Source: Amycolatopsis deserti
GTDB taxonomy: Bacteria > Actinomycetota > Actinomycetes > Mycobacteriales > Pseudonocardiaceae
Length of the DNA: 64,000 bases
NCBI RefSeq assembly: GCF_014653945.1
Contig: NZ_BNAU01000001.1
Coordinates: 1,116,001 to 1,180,000 of the forward strand
Reading direction: 5' to 3'
The position numbers were made by a program, and so were the translations under genes. Shown piece after piece: positions 25,282-33,864 of the stretch; within the stretch, counting starts at the first letter, position 1, and every line of letters starts with the position of its first letter. Below the pieces are notes generated by a model. The model saw only the letters and a program-made list of their open reading frames with translations. It did no database searches and had not been told where the DNA came from.

Positions 25282-26661
25282 ATGACTGCGACCCAGGAAT
25301 TCTCCCCCGCCGACACCACCGACACCACGGAGGTCGCCGATCAGCCCTACGCCTACCGCCGCACCGAGTTGACCGAACCGGACTGGCGCCGGTTCCCCGG
25401 GTGGCGCGAGGTGACCGAAGCGCAGTGGCGGGACGCGCAGTGGCAGCGGGTGCACTGCGTGCGCAACATCAAGCAGCTGCGCGCGGTGCTGGGCGACCTC
25501 GTCGCGGAGCGGTTCTACGACGACCTGGCCGCCGACCAGCGCGAGCTGGCGACGATGTCGATGCTGGTGCCGCCGCAGATGCTCAACACCATGTCGGTGG
25601 ACTCGACCGAGGCGTTCTACGCCGATCCGGTCCGCCGCTACATGCTGCCGGTGCGCAGCGACCGGGACCCGGAGTGGCCCAGCCACCCGCACTCGGCGCG
25701 GGATTCGCTGCACGAGGCCGAGATGTGGGTGGTGGAGGGCCTGACCCACCGCTACCCCACCAAGGTGCTGGCCGAGCTGATCTCCACCTGCCCCCAGTAC
25801 TGCGGCCACTGCACCCGGATGGACCTGGTGGGCAACTCGACCGAGCAGGTGGTCAAGCACAAGCTGGACCTCAAGCCGGTGGACCGCCAGGACGCGATGA
25901 TCGGCTACCTGCGCCGCACGCCGGGGGTGCGGGACGTGGTGGTGTCCGGCGGGGACGTGGCGAACGTGCCGTGGCACCAGCTGGAGTCGTTCCTGATGCG
26001 GCTGCTGGACATCGAGACGGTGCGGGACATCCGGCTGGCGACCAAGGCGCTGGCCGGGCTGCCGCAGCACTGGCTGCAGCCCAAGATCGTGGAGGGCCTG
26101 GAGCGGCTGGCCGGCACCGCGCGGCGGCGGGGAGTGAACCTGGCGATCCACACGCACGTCAACCACGTCCAGTCGGTGACGCCGCTGGTGGCCGAGGCGG
26201 CGCGGACCGCGCTGGAGGTCGGGGTGCGGGACGTGCGCAACCAGGGGGTGCTGATGCGCGGGGTGAACGCGACCCCGGCGGCGCTGCTGGACCTGTGTTT
26301 CGCGCTGCAGGGCGAGGCGAACATCCTGCCGTACTACTTCTACCTGTGCGACATGATCCCCAACGCCGAGCACTGGCGGCTGGCGGTGTGGGAGGCGCAG
26401 GAGCTGCAGCACGCGATCATGGGCTACCTCCCGGGCTACGCGACGCCCCGCATCGTGTGCGACGTGCCCTACGTCGGGAAGCGGTGGGTGCACCAGGTCG
26501 CCGAGTACGACCGGGAGCGCGGTATTTCCTACTGGACGAAGAACTACCGCACCGGAATCGAACACGCCGACCCCGACGCGCTGCGGCGCCGGTACCCGTT
26601 CTACGACCCGATCCCCACCCTGCCCGAAGAGGGCCGCACCTGGTGGGCGGCGCAAGGCTGA
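25282..26661 (+). CDS. kamA: L-lysine 2,3-aminomutase (radical SAM, PLP)
   Basis: A 459-residue radical-SAM aminomutase. The iron-sulfur motif is CPQYCGHC (Cys170, Cys174, Cys177). The two aspartates that hold the lysine side chain in the clostridial enzyme have counterparts at Asp357 (YFYLCDMIP) and Asp394 (VCDVPYVGK), 37 residues apart as in that enzyme. The PLP lysine is Lys400. These residues favour lysine over glutamate as substrate, giving beta-lysine. The C-terminal zinc cysteines of the clostridial protein are absent. ATG 25282 has GAGGAG upstream. Whether beta-lysine serves catabolism, osmoprotection or a natural product is unclear. Confidence 0.9.
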   Translation: MTATQEFSPADTTDTTEVADQPYAYRRTELTEPDWRRFPGWREVTEAQWRDAQWQRVHCVRNIKQLRAVLGDLVAERFYDDLAADQRELATMSMLVPPQMLNTMSVDSTEAFYADPVRRYMLPVRSDRDPEWPSHPHSARDSLHEAEMWVVEGLTHRYPTKVLAELISTCPQYCGHCTRMDLVGNSTEQVVKHKLDLKPVDRQDAMIGYLRRTPGVRDVVVSGGDVANVPWHQLESFLMRLLDIETVRDIRLATKALAGLPQHWLQPKIVEGLERLAGTARRRGVNLAIHTHVNHVQSVTPLVAEAARTALEVGVRDVRNQGVLMRGVNATPAALLDLCFALQGEANILPYYFYLCDMIPNAEHWRLAVWEAQELQHAIMGYLPGYATPRIVCDVPYVGKRWVHQVAEYDRERGISYWTKNYRTGIEHADPDALRRRYPFYDPIPTLPEEGRTWWAAQG

Positions 26662-27017
26662 GCGGGGCGGGCCGGGGCGATGATCGCGATCGCCGGCAGC
26701 GAGCCGCCCGGCAGCAGGCCCGCGGCGGCGCGCAGCAGGCGGTCGGCGATCGTGATCACCAGGTCGGCGACGAACGCGGCGTGCAAGATCCCCCGCGGCA
26801 GGGCGGGTGGCGGCCAGTGCGCCCGAGCGCGGCGTCAGCACCCGCAACCTCTAGCTCGAGCCCGCCGCCGTGCCGTGGTTGCCCGCGCCACCCCCAGCTT
26901 CGCGCCCTGTGCCGGGAGTTCCAGCGGCGCCCCTGTTGGGCTGGGCGGCCCGGGCTGCACCGGTCCGAGTTCACGGTCATGTTCCGCCGCGAGACCGGGT
27001 CGGGCCGAGCGCGGCCC
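26662..27017. other. Intergenic region after kamA, no intact gene
   Basis: 356 bp between the convergent kamA and zinc-finger genes. Open frames exist only because of the high GC. A minus-strand stretch near 26690-26785 would encode a hydrophobic segment (AAFVADLVITIADRLL), and a plus-strand stretch near 26900 reads like protein, but neither matches a family I know. It may be decayed coding DNA. Confidence 0.35.
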
Positions 27018-27389
27018 TCACACGTGCCGCAGCGCCTGGTTGAGCAGGTTGCCGCTGTGGTCGAGGCAGTCGTCGCAGATCACGGCGCCTGTTTGGGCGC
27101 ACCGCATGCGCCGCAGGCCGCGGGTGAAGCCGAAGAAGCTGCGCCGGTCGGTGCGGTCGCAGAACTCGCACGGCGCTCCCCCGGCCCGGATCCGGTCCAG
27201 CTCGGTGCCGCCGCGGCTGGTGCGCGGGCGGCCGTCGCGGACGAGGCCGAGCCCGGTTTCCACGCAGCGCGCGCAGATCGGCCCGGCCGGCCCGGGGACG
27301 CGCGCCTCGCCGGCCGCGGGCGGGGTGTCGCAGAACCTGCACCGCATCATCCGGTCTTCCCCGTCGGGTGACACCGGAAACCCGCTCAC
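27018..27389 (-). CDS. Small protein with two C4 zinc-binding modules (ClpX-type zinc-finger-like)
   Basis: A 123-residue protein with two Cys4 sets: CRFCDTPP with ICARCVE near residues 17-45, and CEFCDRTD with RRMRCAQTGAVICDDCLDHS near 70-115. The second resembles the ClpX N-terminal zinc finger ('FCGK...ICDxC'). There are no other domains. It starts at GTG 27389, whose bases overlap the stop of the lipoyl gene as GTGA, so the two are translationally coupled. Function unknown; binding of a protein partner is likely. Confidence 0.72.
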   Translation of the reverse strand: MSGFPVSPDGEDRMMRCRFCDTPPAAGEARVPGPAGPICARCVETGLGLVRDGRPRTSRGGTELDRIRAGGAPCEFCDRTDRRSFFGFTRGLRRMRCAQTGAVICDDCLDHSGNLLNQALRHV

Positions 27390-27619
27390 TCCACGCGGGC
27401 GATCAGGGCGCCCTGCACGAGCGCGTCGCCCTCCTTGGCCAGCAGCCGCACGATCCCGGCGGCCGGCGAGGAGATCTCCACGTCGGCCTTGTCCAGGGCG
27501 ACCTCGGCGAGCAGATCCCCTTCGGCGACGCGTTCACCGTCGTGGACGAACCACGTCGCCACCACGCCCTCGGCGTCGGGATCCTTCTCCGACAGCAGCG
27601 GGAACAGCACGTCGGTCAC
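27386..27619 (-). CDS. Stand-alone lipoyl/biotinyl-domain protein
   Basis: A 77-residue protein that is just one lipoyl domain: VLFPLLSEKDPDAEGVVATW, then VHDGERVAEGDLLAEVALDK and VEISSPAAGIVRLLAKEGDA. The Lys in LDKADVEI sits at the hairpin tip where lipoate is attached; the usual biotin AMKM is absent. Such domains normally belong to 2-oxoacid dehydrogenase E2 proteins. GTG 27619 has AGGAGGTGG before it. It is coupled to the zinc-finger gene. No E1, E2 or E3 partner is in the window. Confidence 0.8.
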   Translation of the reverse strand: MTDVLFPLLSEKDPDAEGVVATWFVHDGERVAEGDLLAEVALDKADVEISSPAAGIVRLLAKEGDALVQGALIARVE

Positions 27620-27772
27620 GGCGCGACCACCTCCTGCCCGGACATCCAGGATGTGCCGCTCCACACGGTTCTGGCAAGCGCGCGAGCCGGACCTTGAACA
27701 CCCCGCACCTGGGTGAGCTATGTGTCTTGAACTCCGGGATGGCCAGGCGCCGCGATCACCAAGGACGTGTCG

Positions 27773-28912
27773 ATGCATGATCATCGGGCACCGGGCTCAC
27801 AAGAGCTTTGGCAGGGCTTCTCTAAACTGCCCCCGGTGCGACGGTTTCGGTGGTGGATCGGCGGGGGCGTTCTGCTCTTCGTCCTGGTGCTGGTGGGGAT
27901 CTTCGTGTTCACCGGGCCGAGCACACCACCCGGGCCGATCGACCGGCCCGGCCCGCCCGGCACCGGGCCGCTGACGATCGTGTCGATGGGCGACAGCACC
28001 CTGTCCGGGGAGGGCGCCGGCGACTACACCGCGGACACCAACGGCGCGAACGGCGACTGGTGCCACCGCTCCCCCAACGCGACGGTGGAACAGACCGACA
28101 TCCCGGGGATCGTGGAGAAGATCAACCTCGCCTGTTCCGGCGCGCCCGCCGCGCAGGTCGGGCTGGGCGACACCAAGCAGTGGACCGAGCCGTCGCAGGC
28201 CGGGCGGCTGGCGGAGCTGGTGAAGACCCACCGGGTCGCGGCGGTCGTGGTGGCCGTGGGCGCCAACGACGACCCGCACTTCTCGCAGCTGATCTCGCAG
28301 TGCTTCCAGGCGTGGTTCGTCTCCGGCAACGCCCCCTGCCGCACCGCGATAGCCCCGACCTGGCAGCAGCGGGTCGACGCGATGGTGCCGAAGGTCGTCA
28401 CGGCGCTCAACGACATCAAGACGGTGCTCGCCCGCGCCGGGTACCAGCCCGGGGACTCCCAGCTGGTGCTGCAGTCCTACGCGGCGCCGATCGGCCCGGG
28501 GATCCCGGCGAACCTGCAGAACCTCAACGGGTGCCCGTTCCGCACCGAGGACCTGCGGTGGGTGGTCGATGAGGGCGTGCCGGTGCTCTCGCGCGGCCTG
28601 GCGTCGGCGGCGGCGCAGGCCGGGTTGCGGTTCCTGGACCTGTCCCGCGCCGGGCTCGGCCACGAGGCGTGCAGCGGCGGCGCCGACCCGTCGACGGAGT
28701 GGTTCAGCCGGCTGACGCTGCAGCTCAACGACCTGGCCGACGCCGACAGGGCGGGCCATGCCATCCAGGAATCGTTTCACCCCAACGCGAACGGGCACGC
28801 GCAGTTCGGCCGCTGCCTGAGCGAGTTCCTGGCGACGGACGCGCCGGCCGCGGCGTGCCTCAAGGGCCAGGACGGGAACCTCCACCCGGCGGCGACGGTC
28901 ACCGCCGGGTAG
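27773..28912 (+). CDS. Membrane-anchored or secreted SGNH/GDSL hydrolase
   Basis: A 379-residue protein with a short cytosolic tail, a membrane helix (~31-52, FRWWIGGGVLLFVLVLVG) and a Pro/Gly-rich linker. An extracellular SGNH hydrolase follows, with block I SMGDSTLSGEGA (Ser nucleophile), GANDD as block III and HPNANGHAQFG with the catalytic Asp/His region. Cysteines (WCHRS, LACSG, QCFQ, PCRT, GCPF, EACS, RCLS, ACLK) probably form disulfides outside the cell. The substrate may be a lipid or an acylated cell-wall glycan. AAGGA precedes ATG 27773; GTG 27767 is too close to it. Confidence 0.85.
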   Translation: MHDHRAPGSQELWQGFSKLPPVRRFRWWIGGGVLLFVLVLVGIFVFTGPSTPPGPIDRPGPPGTGPLTIVSMGDSTLSGEGAGDYTADTNGANGDWCHRSPNATVEQTDIPGIVEKINLACSGAPAAQVGLGDTKQWTEPSQAGRLAELVKTHRVAAVVVAVGANDDPHFSQLISQCFQAWFVSGNAPCRTAIAPTWQQRVDAMVPKVVTALNDIKTVLARAGYQPGDSQLVLQSYAAPIGPGIPANLQNLNGCPFRTEDLRWVVDEGVPVLSRGLASAAAQAGLRFLDLSRAGLGHEACSGGADPSTEWFSRLTLQLNDLADADRAGHAIQESFHPNANGHAQFGRCLSEFLATDAPAAACLKGQDGNLHPAATVTAG

Positions 28913-28913
28913 C

Positions 28914-29213
28914 TCAGAGGTCGAGCGCGGCGCGCAGGGCGATGTCGACCTGCTCCTGCGTCTGCTGGTCGATCTCGGCGATGCGTTCGACGAGCCAGCC
29001 GCGGTAGAGGCGGGTCAGGAACAACGTCGAGATCCAGAACCGGCTGTCCAGCGCGACGCCGAGGATGTCCTGCGGGTCCTCCTCCAGCAGTTCAGTCCCG
29101 ATCAGCCACGGGCGCTCGGATTCGTTGACGCCGTCGGAGGACAGCAGCAGCACCGTGCGTTCCCGGGCGGGCTGGGTGGGCGGCTTGTACGCCCAGATCT
29201 CGCCTTTACGCAC
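28914..29213 (-). CDS. MazF/PemK-like toxin
   Basis: A 99-residue protein with the CcdB/MazF-fold opening KGEIWAY, then RERTVLLLSSDGVNES, a PWLIGTELL strand and a C-terminal helix. It resembles PemK/MazF endoribonuclease toxins, which cut mRNA. It overlaps the upstream antitoxin gene by 8 bp, the standard arrangement. Active-site Arg and Thr/Ser are plausible (RTVLLLSS) but not certain. GTG 29213 is the start. Confidence 0.75.
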   Translation of the reverse strand: MRKGEIWAYKPPTQPARERTVLLLSSDGVNESERPWLIGTELLEEDPQDILGVALDSRFWISTLFLTRLYRGWLVERIAEIDQQTQEQVDIALRAALDL

Positions 29214-29430
29214 CCAGGTCCTTCTCCGCCGCGGCCAGTTCCGCCTCGTCGGCCGCCGCCAGCGCCTCCGCGTCGTGCCGGGCCGGGGCGCGGTAGCCGG
29301 TGCGGACCGCCTCCCGGCGGGCGGCGCGGGACAACCACGCCGACAGCGAGATCCCGTGCGCCTTCGCCGCGCGCTCGGCGTACTCGATCGCCGCCGTGTC
29401 CAGCGAGAGCGTGACCTTACGAGTTGCCAT
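29206..29430 (-). CDS. Ribbon-helix-helix antitoxin
   Basis: A 74-residue protein. The N-terminal MATRKVTLSLDTAAIEYAER strand-helix, then AHGISLSAWLSRAARREAV, is a ribbon-helix-helix DNA-binding fold. The Ala/Glu-rich tail (residues 50-74) would wrap the toxin. It precedes the PemK-like toxin with an 8-bp overlap. A TACGAT box seven bases before the ATG suggests a leaderless transcript. It is expected to repress its own operon. Confidence 0.8.
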   Translation of the reverse strand: MATRKVTLSLDTAAIEYAERAAKAHGISLSAWLSRAARREAVRTGYRAPARHDAEALAAADEAELAAAEKDLGA

Positions 29431-29437
29431 ACCTTTT

Positions 29438-29443
29438 ATCGTA
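29438..29443 (-). promoter_or_regulatory. -10 box of the toxin-antitoxin operon, leaderless arrangement
   Basis: Read on the minus strand, TACGAT ends seven bases before ATG 29430. In actinobacteria a TANNNT box at this distance usually gives an mRNA starting at the start codon, and no Shine-Dalgarno is present. Confidence 0.5.
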
Positions 29444-29461
29444 CCCTTCGCCCGGCGGTTG

Positions 29462-29914
29462 TCACACCGTCGGCGGACGGCCTTCGAACGGCGTGGACAG
29501 CACCACCGTCGTCCGCGTGGACACCTTCGCCGCCTCGCGGATCCGGCGCAGCAGGTCCTCCAGGTCCCGCGGCGAGGCCACCCGCACCAGCAGGATGTAG
29601 GACTCGTCGCCGGCCACCGAGTAGCACGACTCGATCTCGCGGATGTGCTCGATGCGCTGCGGGTAGTCGTCCGGCGCCGCCGGGTCGTTGGGGGTCAGCG
29701 AGATCAGCGCGGTCAGCGGCAGCCCGATCTGCTCGCTGTCCAGTCGCGCCACGTACCCCTGGATCACGCCGCGCTGCTCCAGCCGCCGCACGCGCTGGTG
29801 CACCGCCGACACCGACAGCCCCACCCGCTCGGCCAGGTCGGTGAAGGAGCAGCGGCCGTCGCCGGCCAGCTCCCGCGCGATCGCCTGGTCCAGCGGCTCC
29901 AGCGGCCCGCTCAC
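29462..29914 (-). CDS. Lrp/AsnC-family regulator
   Basis: A 150-residue Lrp/AsnC protein. The N-terminal HTH is LDQAIARELAGDGRCSFTDL, then ERVGLSVSAVHQRVRRLEQR. The C-terminal RAM ligand domain contains ISLTPNDPA and SCYSVAGDESYILLVRVAS. It starts at GTG 29914, overlapping the stop of the M24 peptidase gene as GTGA, so it is translationally coupled to it. Its ligand is probably an amino acid, fitting a neighbour that releases proline or other residues from peptides. Confidence 0.92.
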   Translation of the reverse strand: MSGPLEPLDQAIARELAGDGRCSFTDLAERVGLSVSAVHQRVRRLEQRGVIQGYVARLDSEQIGLPLTALISLTPNDPAAPDDYPQRIEHIREIESCYSVAGDESYILLVRVASPRDLEDLLRRIREAAKVSTRTTVVLSTPFEGRPPTV

Positions 29915-31053
29915 GAGTCGAGCACGACGAGCTCGTGCGGGCGGTGGTTGAGTGCTTCGACCCCGTCGGCGGTGACCACCACGATGTCCTCGATGCGGGC
30001 GCCCCACCGGCCCGGCTGGTAGATGCCCGGTTCGACGCTGAACGCCATGCCCGGCTCCAAGGCCAGGTCGTTGCCCTCGACAATGTAGGGCTCCTCGTGC
30101 ACGTCGAGCCCGATGCCGTGCCCGGTGCGGTGGATGAAGAACTCCCCGTACCCGGCGTCGGCGATGATCCGGCGCGCGGCGGCGTCGACCGACTGCGCGG
30201 TCACCCCGGGCCGCACCGCCTCGACCGCCGCCCGCTGCGCGCGCTGCAGCACCGCATACGTCTCGGCCACGTCGGCGTCGCGCGGCTCGCCGATCGCGTA
30301 GGTGCGGGTGGAGTCGGAGTTGTAGCCCTCGGGGAGCGGCCCGCCGATGTCGACCACCACCACGTCGCCGCGCTCGATGACCCGGCCGGACACGTCGTGG
30401 TGCGGGCTGGCGCCGTTCGGGCCGGAGCCGACGATCACGAAGTCGGCGTGCAGGTGGCCCTCCTCGACGATCGCGGCGGCGATGTCGGCGCCCACCTCGG
30501 CCTCGGTGCGGCCGGGACGCAGCCACTCGGCGACGCGGGCGTGCACGCGGTCGATCGCGGCGCCGGCGCGGCGCAGCGCGTCGATCTCGGCGGCGTCCTT
30601 GCGCATCCGCAGCTCGCGGATCACCGGCCCGGCCAGCGTCTGCTCCGCGGAGCCGAGCGCGGCGCGGAAGGCGAGCACGTGCAGCGCGATCAGCCCGTCG
30701 CTGACCGCGACCCGGCCGGGCTTGCCGAGCCGGTCGGCGACCATCCGGTAGGGGTCCTCACCGTCGACCCAGGTGACCACCTCGACGCCGAGTTCCTCGG
30801 TGGGCACCGCCGCGTAGCCGGGGGCCTCCAGCTTCGGCACGACCAGCGCCGGGGTGCCCTCGGCGGGCACCACGAGGGTGGTCAGCCGCTCGAACGAACC
30901 GCCGGCCTCGCCGATCAGGTACCGCAGGTCCGAGCCCGGCGCGATGAGCAGGGCGTCGGTGCCGGCGTCGGCGGTGGCCGCGCGGGCCCGCTCGAGCCGG
31001 GCGCGCAGGGTTTCCGGGGCCAGTGCTGGGGTCTCGGGTGAACGGGAGGACAT
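29911..31053 (-). CDS. Xaa-Pro aminopeptidase/dipeptidase (M24 family)
   Basis: A 380-residue creatinase-type peptidase. An N-terminal creatinase domain (~15-150) precedes the pita-bread M24 fold. The metal ligands are visible in VVVDIGGPLPEGYNSDSTRT, HRTGHGIGLDVHEEP, LEPGMAFSVEPGIY and GARIEDIVVVT. It cleaves peptides next to proline in the cytosol. It matches Rv2089c (pepE) by position, divergent from the exonuclease gene as in M. tuberculosis, and is coupled to the Lrp gene downstream. Confidence 0.94.
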   Translation of the reverse strand: MSSRSPETPALAPETLRARLERARAATADAGTDALLIAPGSDLRYLIGEAGGSFERLTTLVVPAEGTPALVVPKLEAPGYAAVPTEELGVEVVTWVDGEDPYRMVADRLGKPGRVAVSDGLIALHVLAFRAALGSAEQTLAGPVIRELRMRKDAAEIDALRRAGAAIDRVHARVAEWLRPGRTEAEVGADIAAAIVEEGHLHADFVIVGSGPNGASPHHDVSGRVIERGDVVVVDIGGPLPEGYNSDSTRTYAIGEPRDADVAETYAVLQRAQRAAVEAVRPGVTAQSVDAAARRIIADAGYGEFFIHRTGHGIGLDVHEEPYIVEGNDLALEPGMAFSVEPGIYQPGRWGARIEDIVVVTADGVEALNHRPHELVVLDS

Positions 31054-31105
31054 GCACGCAGCGTATCTGGCCCGGGCCCGGACCGCGTCTGGCAGGCTGT
31101 GCTCC

Positions 31106-32041
31106 GTGACACTTGCCCTGCTGGACTCCGCGAGCCTGTACTTCCGCTCGTTCTACGCGCTGCCCGAGTCGATGACCGCGCCGGACGGCACCCCGGTCAA
31201 CGCGGTGCGCGGGTTCACCGACACGCTGGCCCGGATCGTCACCGACCGGCGGCCCACCCGGCTGGTGGCGTGCCTGGACGCGGACTGGCGCCCGAAGTTC
31301 CGCACCGACCTGCTGCCCAGCTACAAGGCGCACCGGGTGGCCGACGCCGTGGCCAACGAGGAGGAGGTGCCGGACACGCTGACCCCGCAGGTGCCGATCA
31401 TCCTCGAGTTGCTGGAGGCGTTCGGGTTCGCCACCGCGGAGGCGGCCGGGTACGAGGCCGACGACGTGATCGGCGCCCTGACCGCGCACGAGAAGGACGA
31501 CCCGGTCGAGGTGATCACCGGTGACCGGGACCTGTTCCAGCTGGTGCGCACCGAGCCGACCCCGGCGTCGGTGATCTACGTGGGCAAGGGCTGGGCCAAG
31601 GCCGAGGTGCTGGGCCCGGCCGAGATCGCCGAGCGCTACGGCGTGCCGGTGGCGGGCGCCGGCGTCGCCTACGCCGAGATGGCCGTGCTGCGCGGCGACC
31701 CGTCCGACGGGCTGCCGGGTGTCGCCGGGATCGGCGAGAAGACCGCGGCCAAGCTGATCACCCAGTTCGGCTCGCTCGACGGGCTGATCGCCGCGGCCGC
31801 CGCGGGCAGCAAGGACGTGCCGCCGAAGACGCGGGTGCGGCTCGCCGAGGCCGAGGAGTACCTGCGCGTGGCGCCGACGGTGGTCAGGGTCGCCGCGGAC
31901 GCGCCGGTGTCGGTGTCCGGCTCCGACGCGGTGCCGGCGTCGCCGGCCGATCCGGACCGCGTGCTGGAGCTGGCGGAGCGGTGGAACCTGGGCAGCTCGG
32001 CGACCCGCCTGGTCAAGGCCCTCACCGCGAACGCCCGCTGA
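31106..32041 (+). CDS. 5'-3' exonuclease (FEN/PolA-type)
   Basis: A 311-residue FEN-like exonuclease. The metal-binding acidic motifs are LLDSASLYFRSF near the start, ACLDADWRPKFR, EAAGYEADDVIGAL and VITGDRDLFQLV. The helix-hairpin-helix is GDPSDGLPGVAGIGEKTA. It removes 5' ends or RNA primers from DNA, acting like the free 5' nuclease domain of DNA polymerase I. GTG 31106 is the start. It corresponds to Rv2090 in position and orientation. Confidence 0.93.
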   Translation: MTLALLDSASLYFRSFYALPESMTAPDGTPVNAVRGFTDTLARIVTDRRPTRLVACLDADWRPKFRTDLLPSYKAHRVADAVANEEEVPDTLTPQVPIILELLEAFGFATAEAAGYEADDVIGALTAHEKDDPVEVITGDRDLFQLVRTEPTPASVIYVGKGWAKAEVLGPAEIAERYGVPVAGAGVAYAEMAVLRGDPSDGLPGVAGIGEKTAAKLITQFGSLDGLIAAAAAGSKDVPPKTRVRLAEAEEYLRVAPTVVRVAADAPVSVSGSDAVPASPADPDRVLELAERWNLGSSATRLVKALTANAR

Positions 32042-32075
32042 TCCGGCGGCCGCACCCGGCCGGCGCCGCTCGTGG

Positions 32076-32711
32076 TCAGCCGCCGGCGGAGGACGCTCGC
32101 TGGGACTGGATCGCCTTGCGCAGGGCCTTCACCACCGGTTCCACCGGGCGCCCCAGTTCGCTCAGCCGGGCCTGGTACTGGCGCCGTTCCGCGCGGCTGA
32201 GCACCGTGCGCAGCTCCGCGGTGCCGGCCAGGGCGCACAGCGCGCCCAGCCGCGGGTCCACCCGGGAGGCCGGTTGCCCGCCGCGCACCGTGCGCCGCAC
32301 CTCCTCCGCCATCCGCTTGGTCTCGTGTGGCCGGGGCAGCGTGATCCGGTGCACCGGGAACAGCCCGAGTACCCGCCGCGAGTCGACCTTGATCACGCTC
32401 TCCGCGGCCAGGTGTTCGCGCACCAGGGGCACGATCCGGCTGGCGCTGCGGGACACCCAGCGCCGCCACGAGCGGGGCGGGCTGTCGGTGATCTCCCGCA
32501 GCACCAGTTCCAGCACCGGGTCCAGCCCGGGCGCGGGACCGGCTGGGGCGGCCTTGCCGCCGTGGTCGGCGAGGTAGCCGCCGAGCACCAGGTCGGCCAG
32601 CGCCGCGGCCCGCAGGGCGATGCCCAGTTCGGACCGCGACACCAGGCGCTTTTTCTCCGTGTCGTAGGCCAGCAGGAAGAGCCGCGCGGCCAGCGAGTCA
32701 GGCCTGTCCAT
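32076..32711 (-). CDS. GPP34 (GOLPH3-like) phosphoinositide-binding-fold protein
   Basis: A 211-residue GPP34-family protein. It opens with [17 protein letters not shown], then [20 protein letters not shown], the hallmark of the family's first helices. Later motifs are [17 protein letters not shown] and [19 protein letters not shown]. The eukaryotic homologue GOLPH3 binds PI4P at the Golgi; bacterial members are widespread in actinobacteria with no proven role. It overlaps the RHH gene by 14 bp and is third in the SPFH-RHH-GPP34 operon, hinting at a membrane-surface function. Confidence 0.88.
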   Translation of the reverse strand: MDRPDSLAARLFLLAYDTEKKRLVSRSELGIALRAAALADLVLGGYLADHGGKAAPAGPAPGLDPVLELVLREITDSPPRSWRRWVSRSASRIVPLVREHLAAESVIKVDSRRVLGLFPVHRITLPRPHETKRMAEEVRRTVRGGQPASRVDPRLGALCALAGTAELRTVLSRAERRQYQARLSELGRPVEPVVKALRKAIQSQRASSAGG

Positions 32712-32913
32712 CCTCGTCCCCCTTCTTCGGGCGTCCCCGCGGGCGCATCCGGCCCACCTCGCGGGGCAGCCGCCCGGCGTCGGCGAGGGCCTTGCGCAGC
32801 AGGAACTCGATCTGCGCGTTGGTGCTGCGCAGCTCGTCGGCCGCCCAGCGGGCCAGCGCGTCGTGCACGGCCGGGTCGAGCCGCAGCAGGATCTTCTTCC
32901 GTTCGGCCGGCAT
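32698..32913 (-). CDS. Ribbon-helix-helix DNA-binding protein
   Basis: A 71-residue Arc/MetJ-like protein: [20 protein letters not shown], then [20 protein letters not shown], and a basic tail rich in Arg, Pro and Lys. Start and stop codons abut those of the SPFH gene (TAGATG), and it overlaps the GPP34 gene by 14 bp. It has no toxin partner of the usual size; its place between membrane-protein genes suggests it regulates this operon. The palindrome at 33853-33864 is the candidate binding site. Confidence 0.85.
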   Translation of the reverse strand: MPAERKKILLRLDPAVHDALARWAADELRSTNAQIEFLLRKALADAGRLPREVGRMRPRGRPKKGDEDGQA

Positions 32914-33807
32914 CTACTGGTACAGGGTCCCGGTGTTGACTACCGGCTGCGCGTCGCGGTCGCCGACGAGCACCACCAGCAGGTTGCTCACCATCGTGGC
33001 CTTGCGTTCCTCGTCCAGCTCGACCACGTCGTGCCGCGCCAGCCGGTCCAGCGCCATCTCCACCATGCCGACCGCGCCTTCCACGATGCGCTGGCGCGCG
33101 GCGACCACCGCCCCGGCCTGCTGGCGCCGCAGCATCGCCTGGGCGATCTCCGGGGCGTAGGCCAGGTGGGTGATGCGGGATTCGATGATCTTCACCCCGG
33201 CGGAGGCGACGCGCGTGGCGATCTCCGCCGACAGCTTCTCGGTGATCTCGTCGCCGTTGTCCCGCAGCGACAACCGGGTGGTGTCGGCGTTGTCGTAGGG
33301 GTAGGCGTTGGCGATGTGCCGGACCGCGGTCTCACTCTGGATGGCGACGAACTCGACGAAGTCGTCCACTTCGAACACCGCCTGCGCGGTGTCTTCGACC
33401 TGCCACACCACGACGGCCGCGATCTCGATCGGGTTGCCGTCGGCCTCGTTGACCTTGGCGACGCCGGTCTCGTGGTTGCGGATGCGGGTGGAGACCTTGC
33501 GCCGCTGGGTGAACGGGTTGACCCACTGCAGCCCGGTGGTGCGCAGCGTGCCGACGTAGCGGCCGAGCAGCTGCACCACGCGCGCCTCCCCCGGCGCGAC
33601 CGGGGTCAGCCCGCCGGCCAGCACGAGCCCGGCGAGCGCGGCGACCACCCCGGCGCCGATCATCGCCCCCGACCCGCCGCTGGTGGCCAGCAGCGCGACA
33701 CCGCCGGCCACCAGCACCACCGCGACGCCCAGCATCACGAACCCGTTGACCGCACGCACCAGGCGTTCCCGCGTCCGCGGCGCCGGCATGTCCACGACCG
33801 TCTCCAT
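32914..33807 (-). CDS. SPFH-domain (band 7/slipin-like) membrane protein
   Basis: A 297-residue SPFH protein. Two N-terminal membrane segments ([20 protein letters not shown] and [18 protein letters not shown]) precede the band-7 domain: [38 protein letters not shown] and [22 protein letters not shown]-terminal region follows (AIL-like [19 protein letters not shown]). SPFH proteins form membrane microdomain scaffolds. ATG 33807 has GAGGGGAG upstream; an earlier start at 33852 would extend to the palindrome. It is the first gene of the operon. Confidence 0.9.
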   Translation of the reverse strand: METVVDMPAPRTRERLVRAVNGFVMLGVAVVLVAGGVALLATSGGSGAMIGAGVVAALAGLVLAGGLTPVAPGEARVVQLLGRYVGTLRTTGLQWVNPFTQRRKVSTRIRNHETGVAKVNEADGNPIEIAAVVVWQVEDTAQAVFEVDDFVEFVAIQSETAVRHIANAYPYDNADTTRLSLRDNGDEITEKLSAEIATRVASAGVKIIESRITHLAYAPEIAQAMLRRQQAGAVVAARQRIVEGAVGMVEMALDRLARHDVVELDEERKATMVSNLLVVLVGDRDAQPVVNTGTLYQ

Positions 33808-33852
33808 GGGGGCTCCCCTCAGTTCCTTGCTCCGATGGCTCGAATGTAGCAT

Positions 33853-33864
33853 AGTGATATCACT
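33853..33864. promoter_or_regulatory. Perfect AGTGATATCACT palindrome between divergent SPFH and ABC genes
   Basis: A 12-bp perfect palindrome in an AT-rich patch of an otherwise GC-rich 86-bp divergent gap. It lies 46 bp before the SPFH ATG and 30 bp before the ABC GTG. It is a likely operator; the RHH protein of the same operon is the best candidate binder. Confidence 0.65.

Noticed and set aside
26601..26786. A 61-residue minus-strand hydrophobic open frame after kamA
   Set aside because: It overlaps the kamA 3' end, lacks a ribosome site and matches nothing. It may be decayed DNA at most.
24837..27371. An 844-codon plus-strand frame spanning the amidohydrolase, kamA and the following gap
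   Set aside because: It is out of frame with kamA and antisense to the amidohydrolase, with low-complexity translation. No family pattern.
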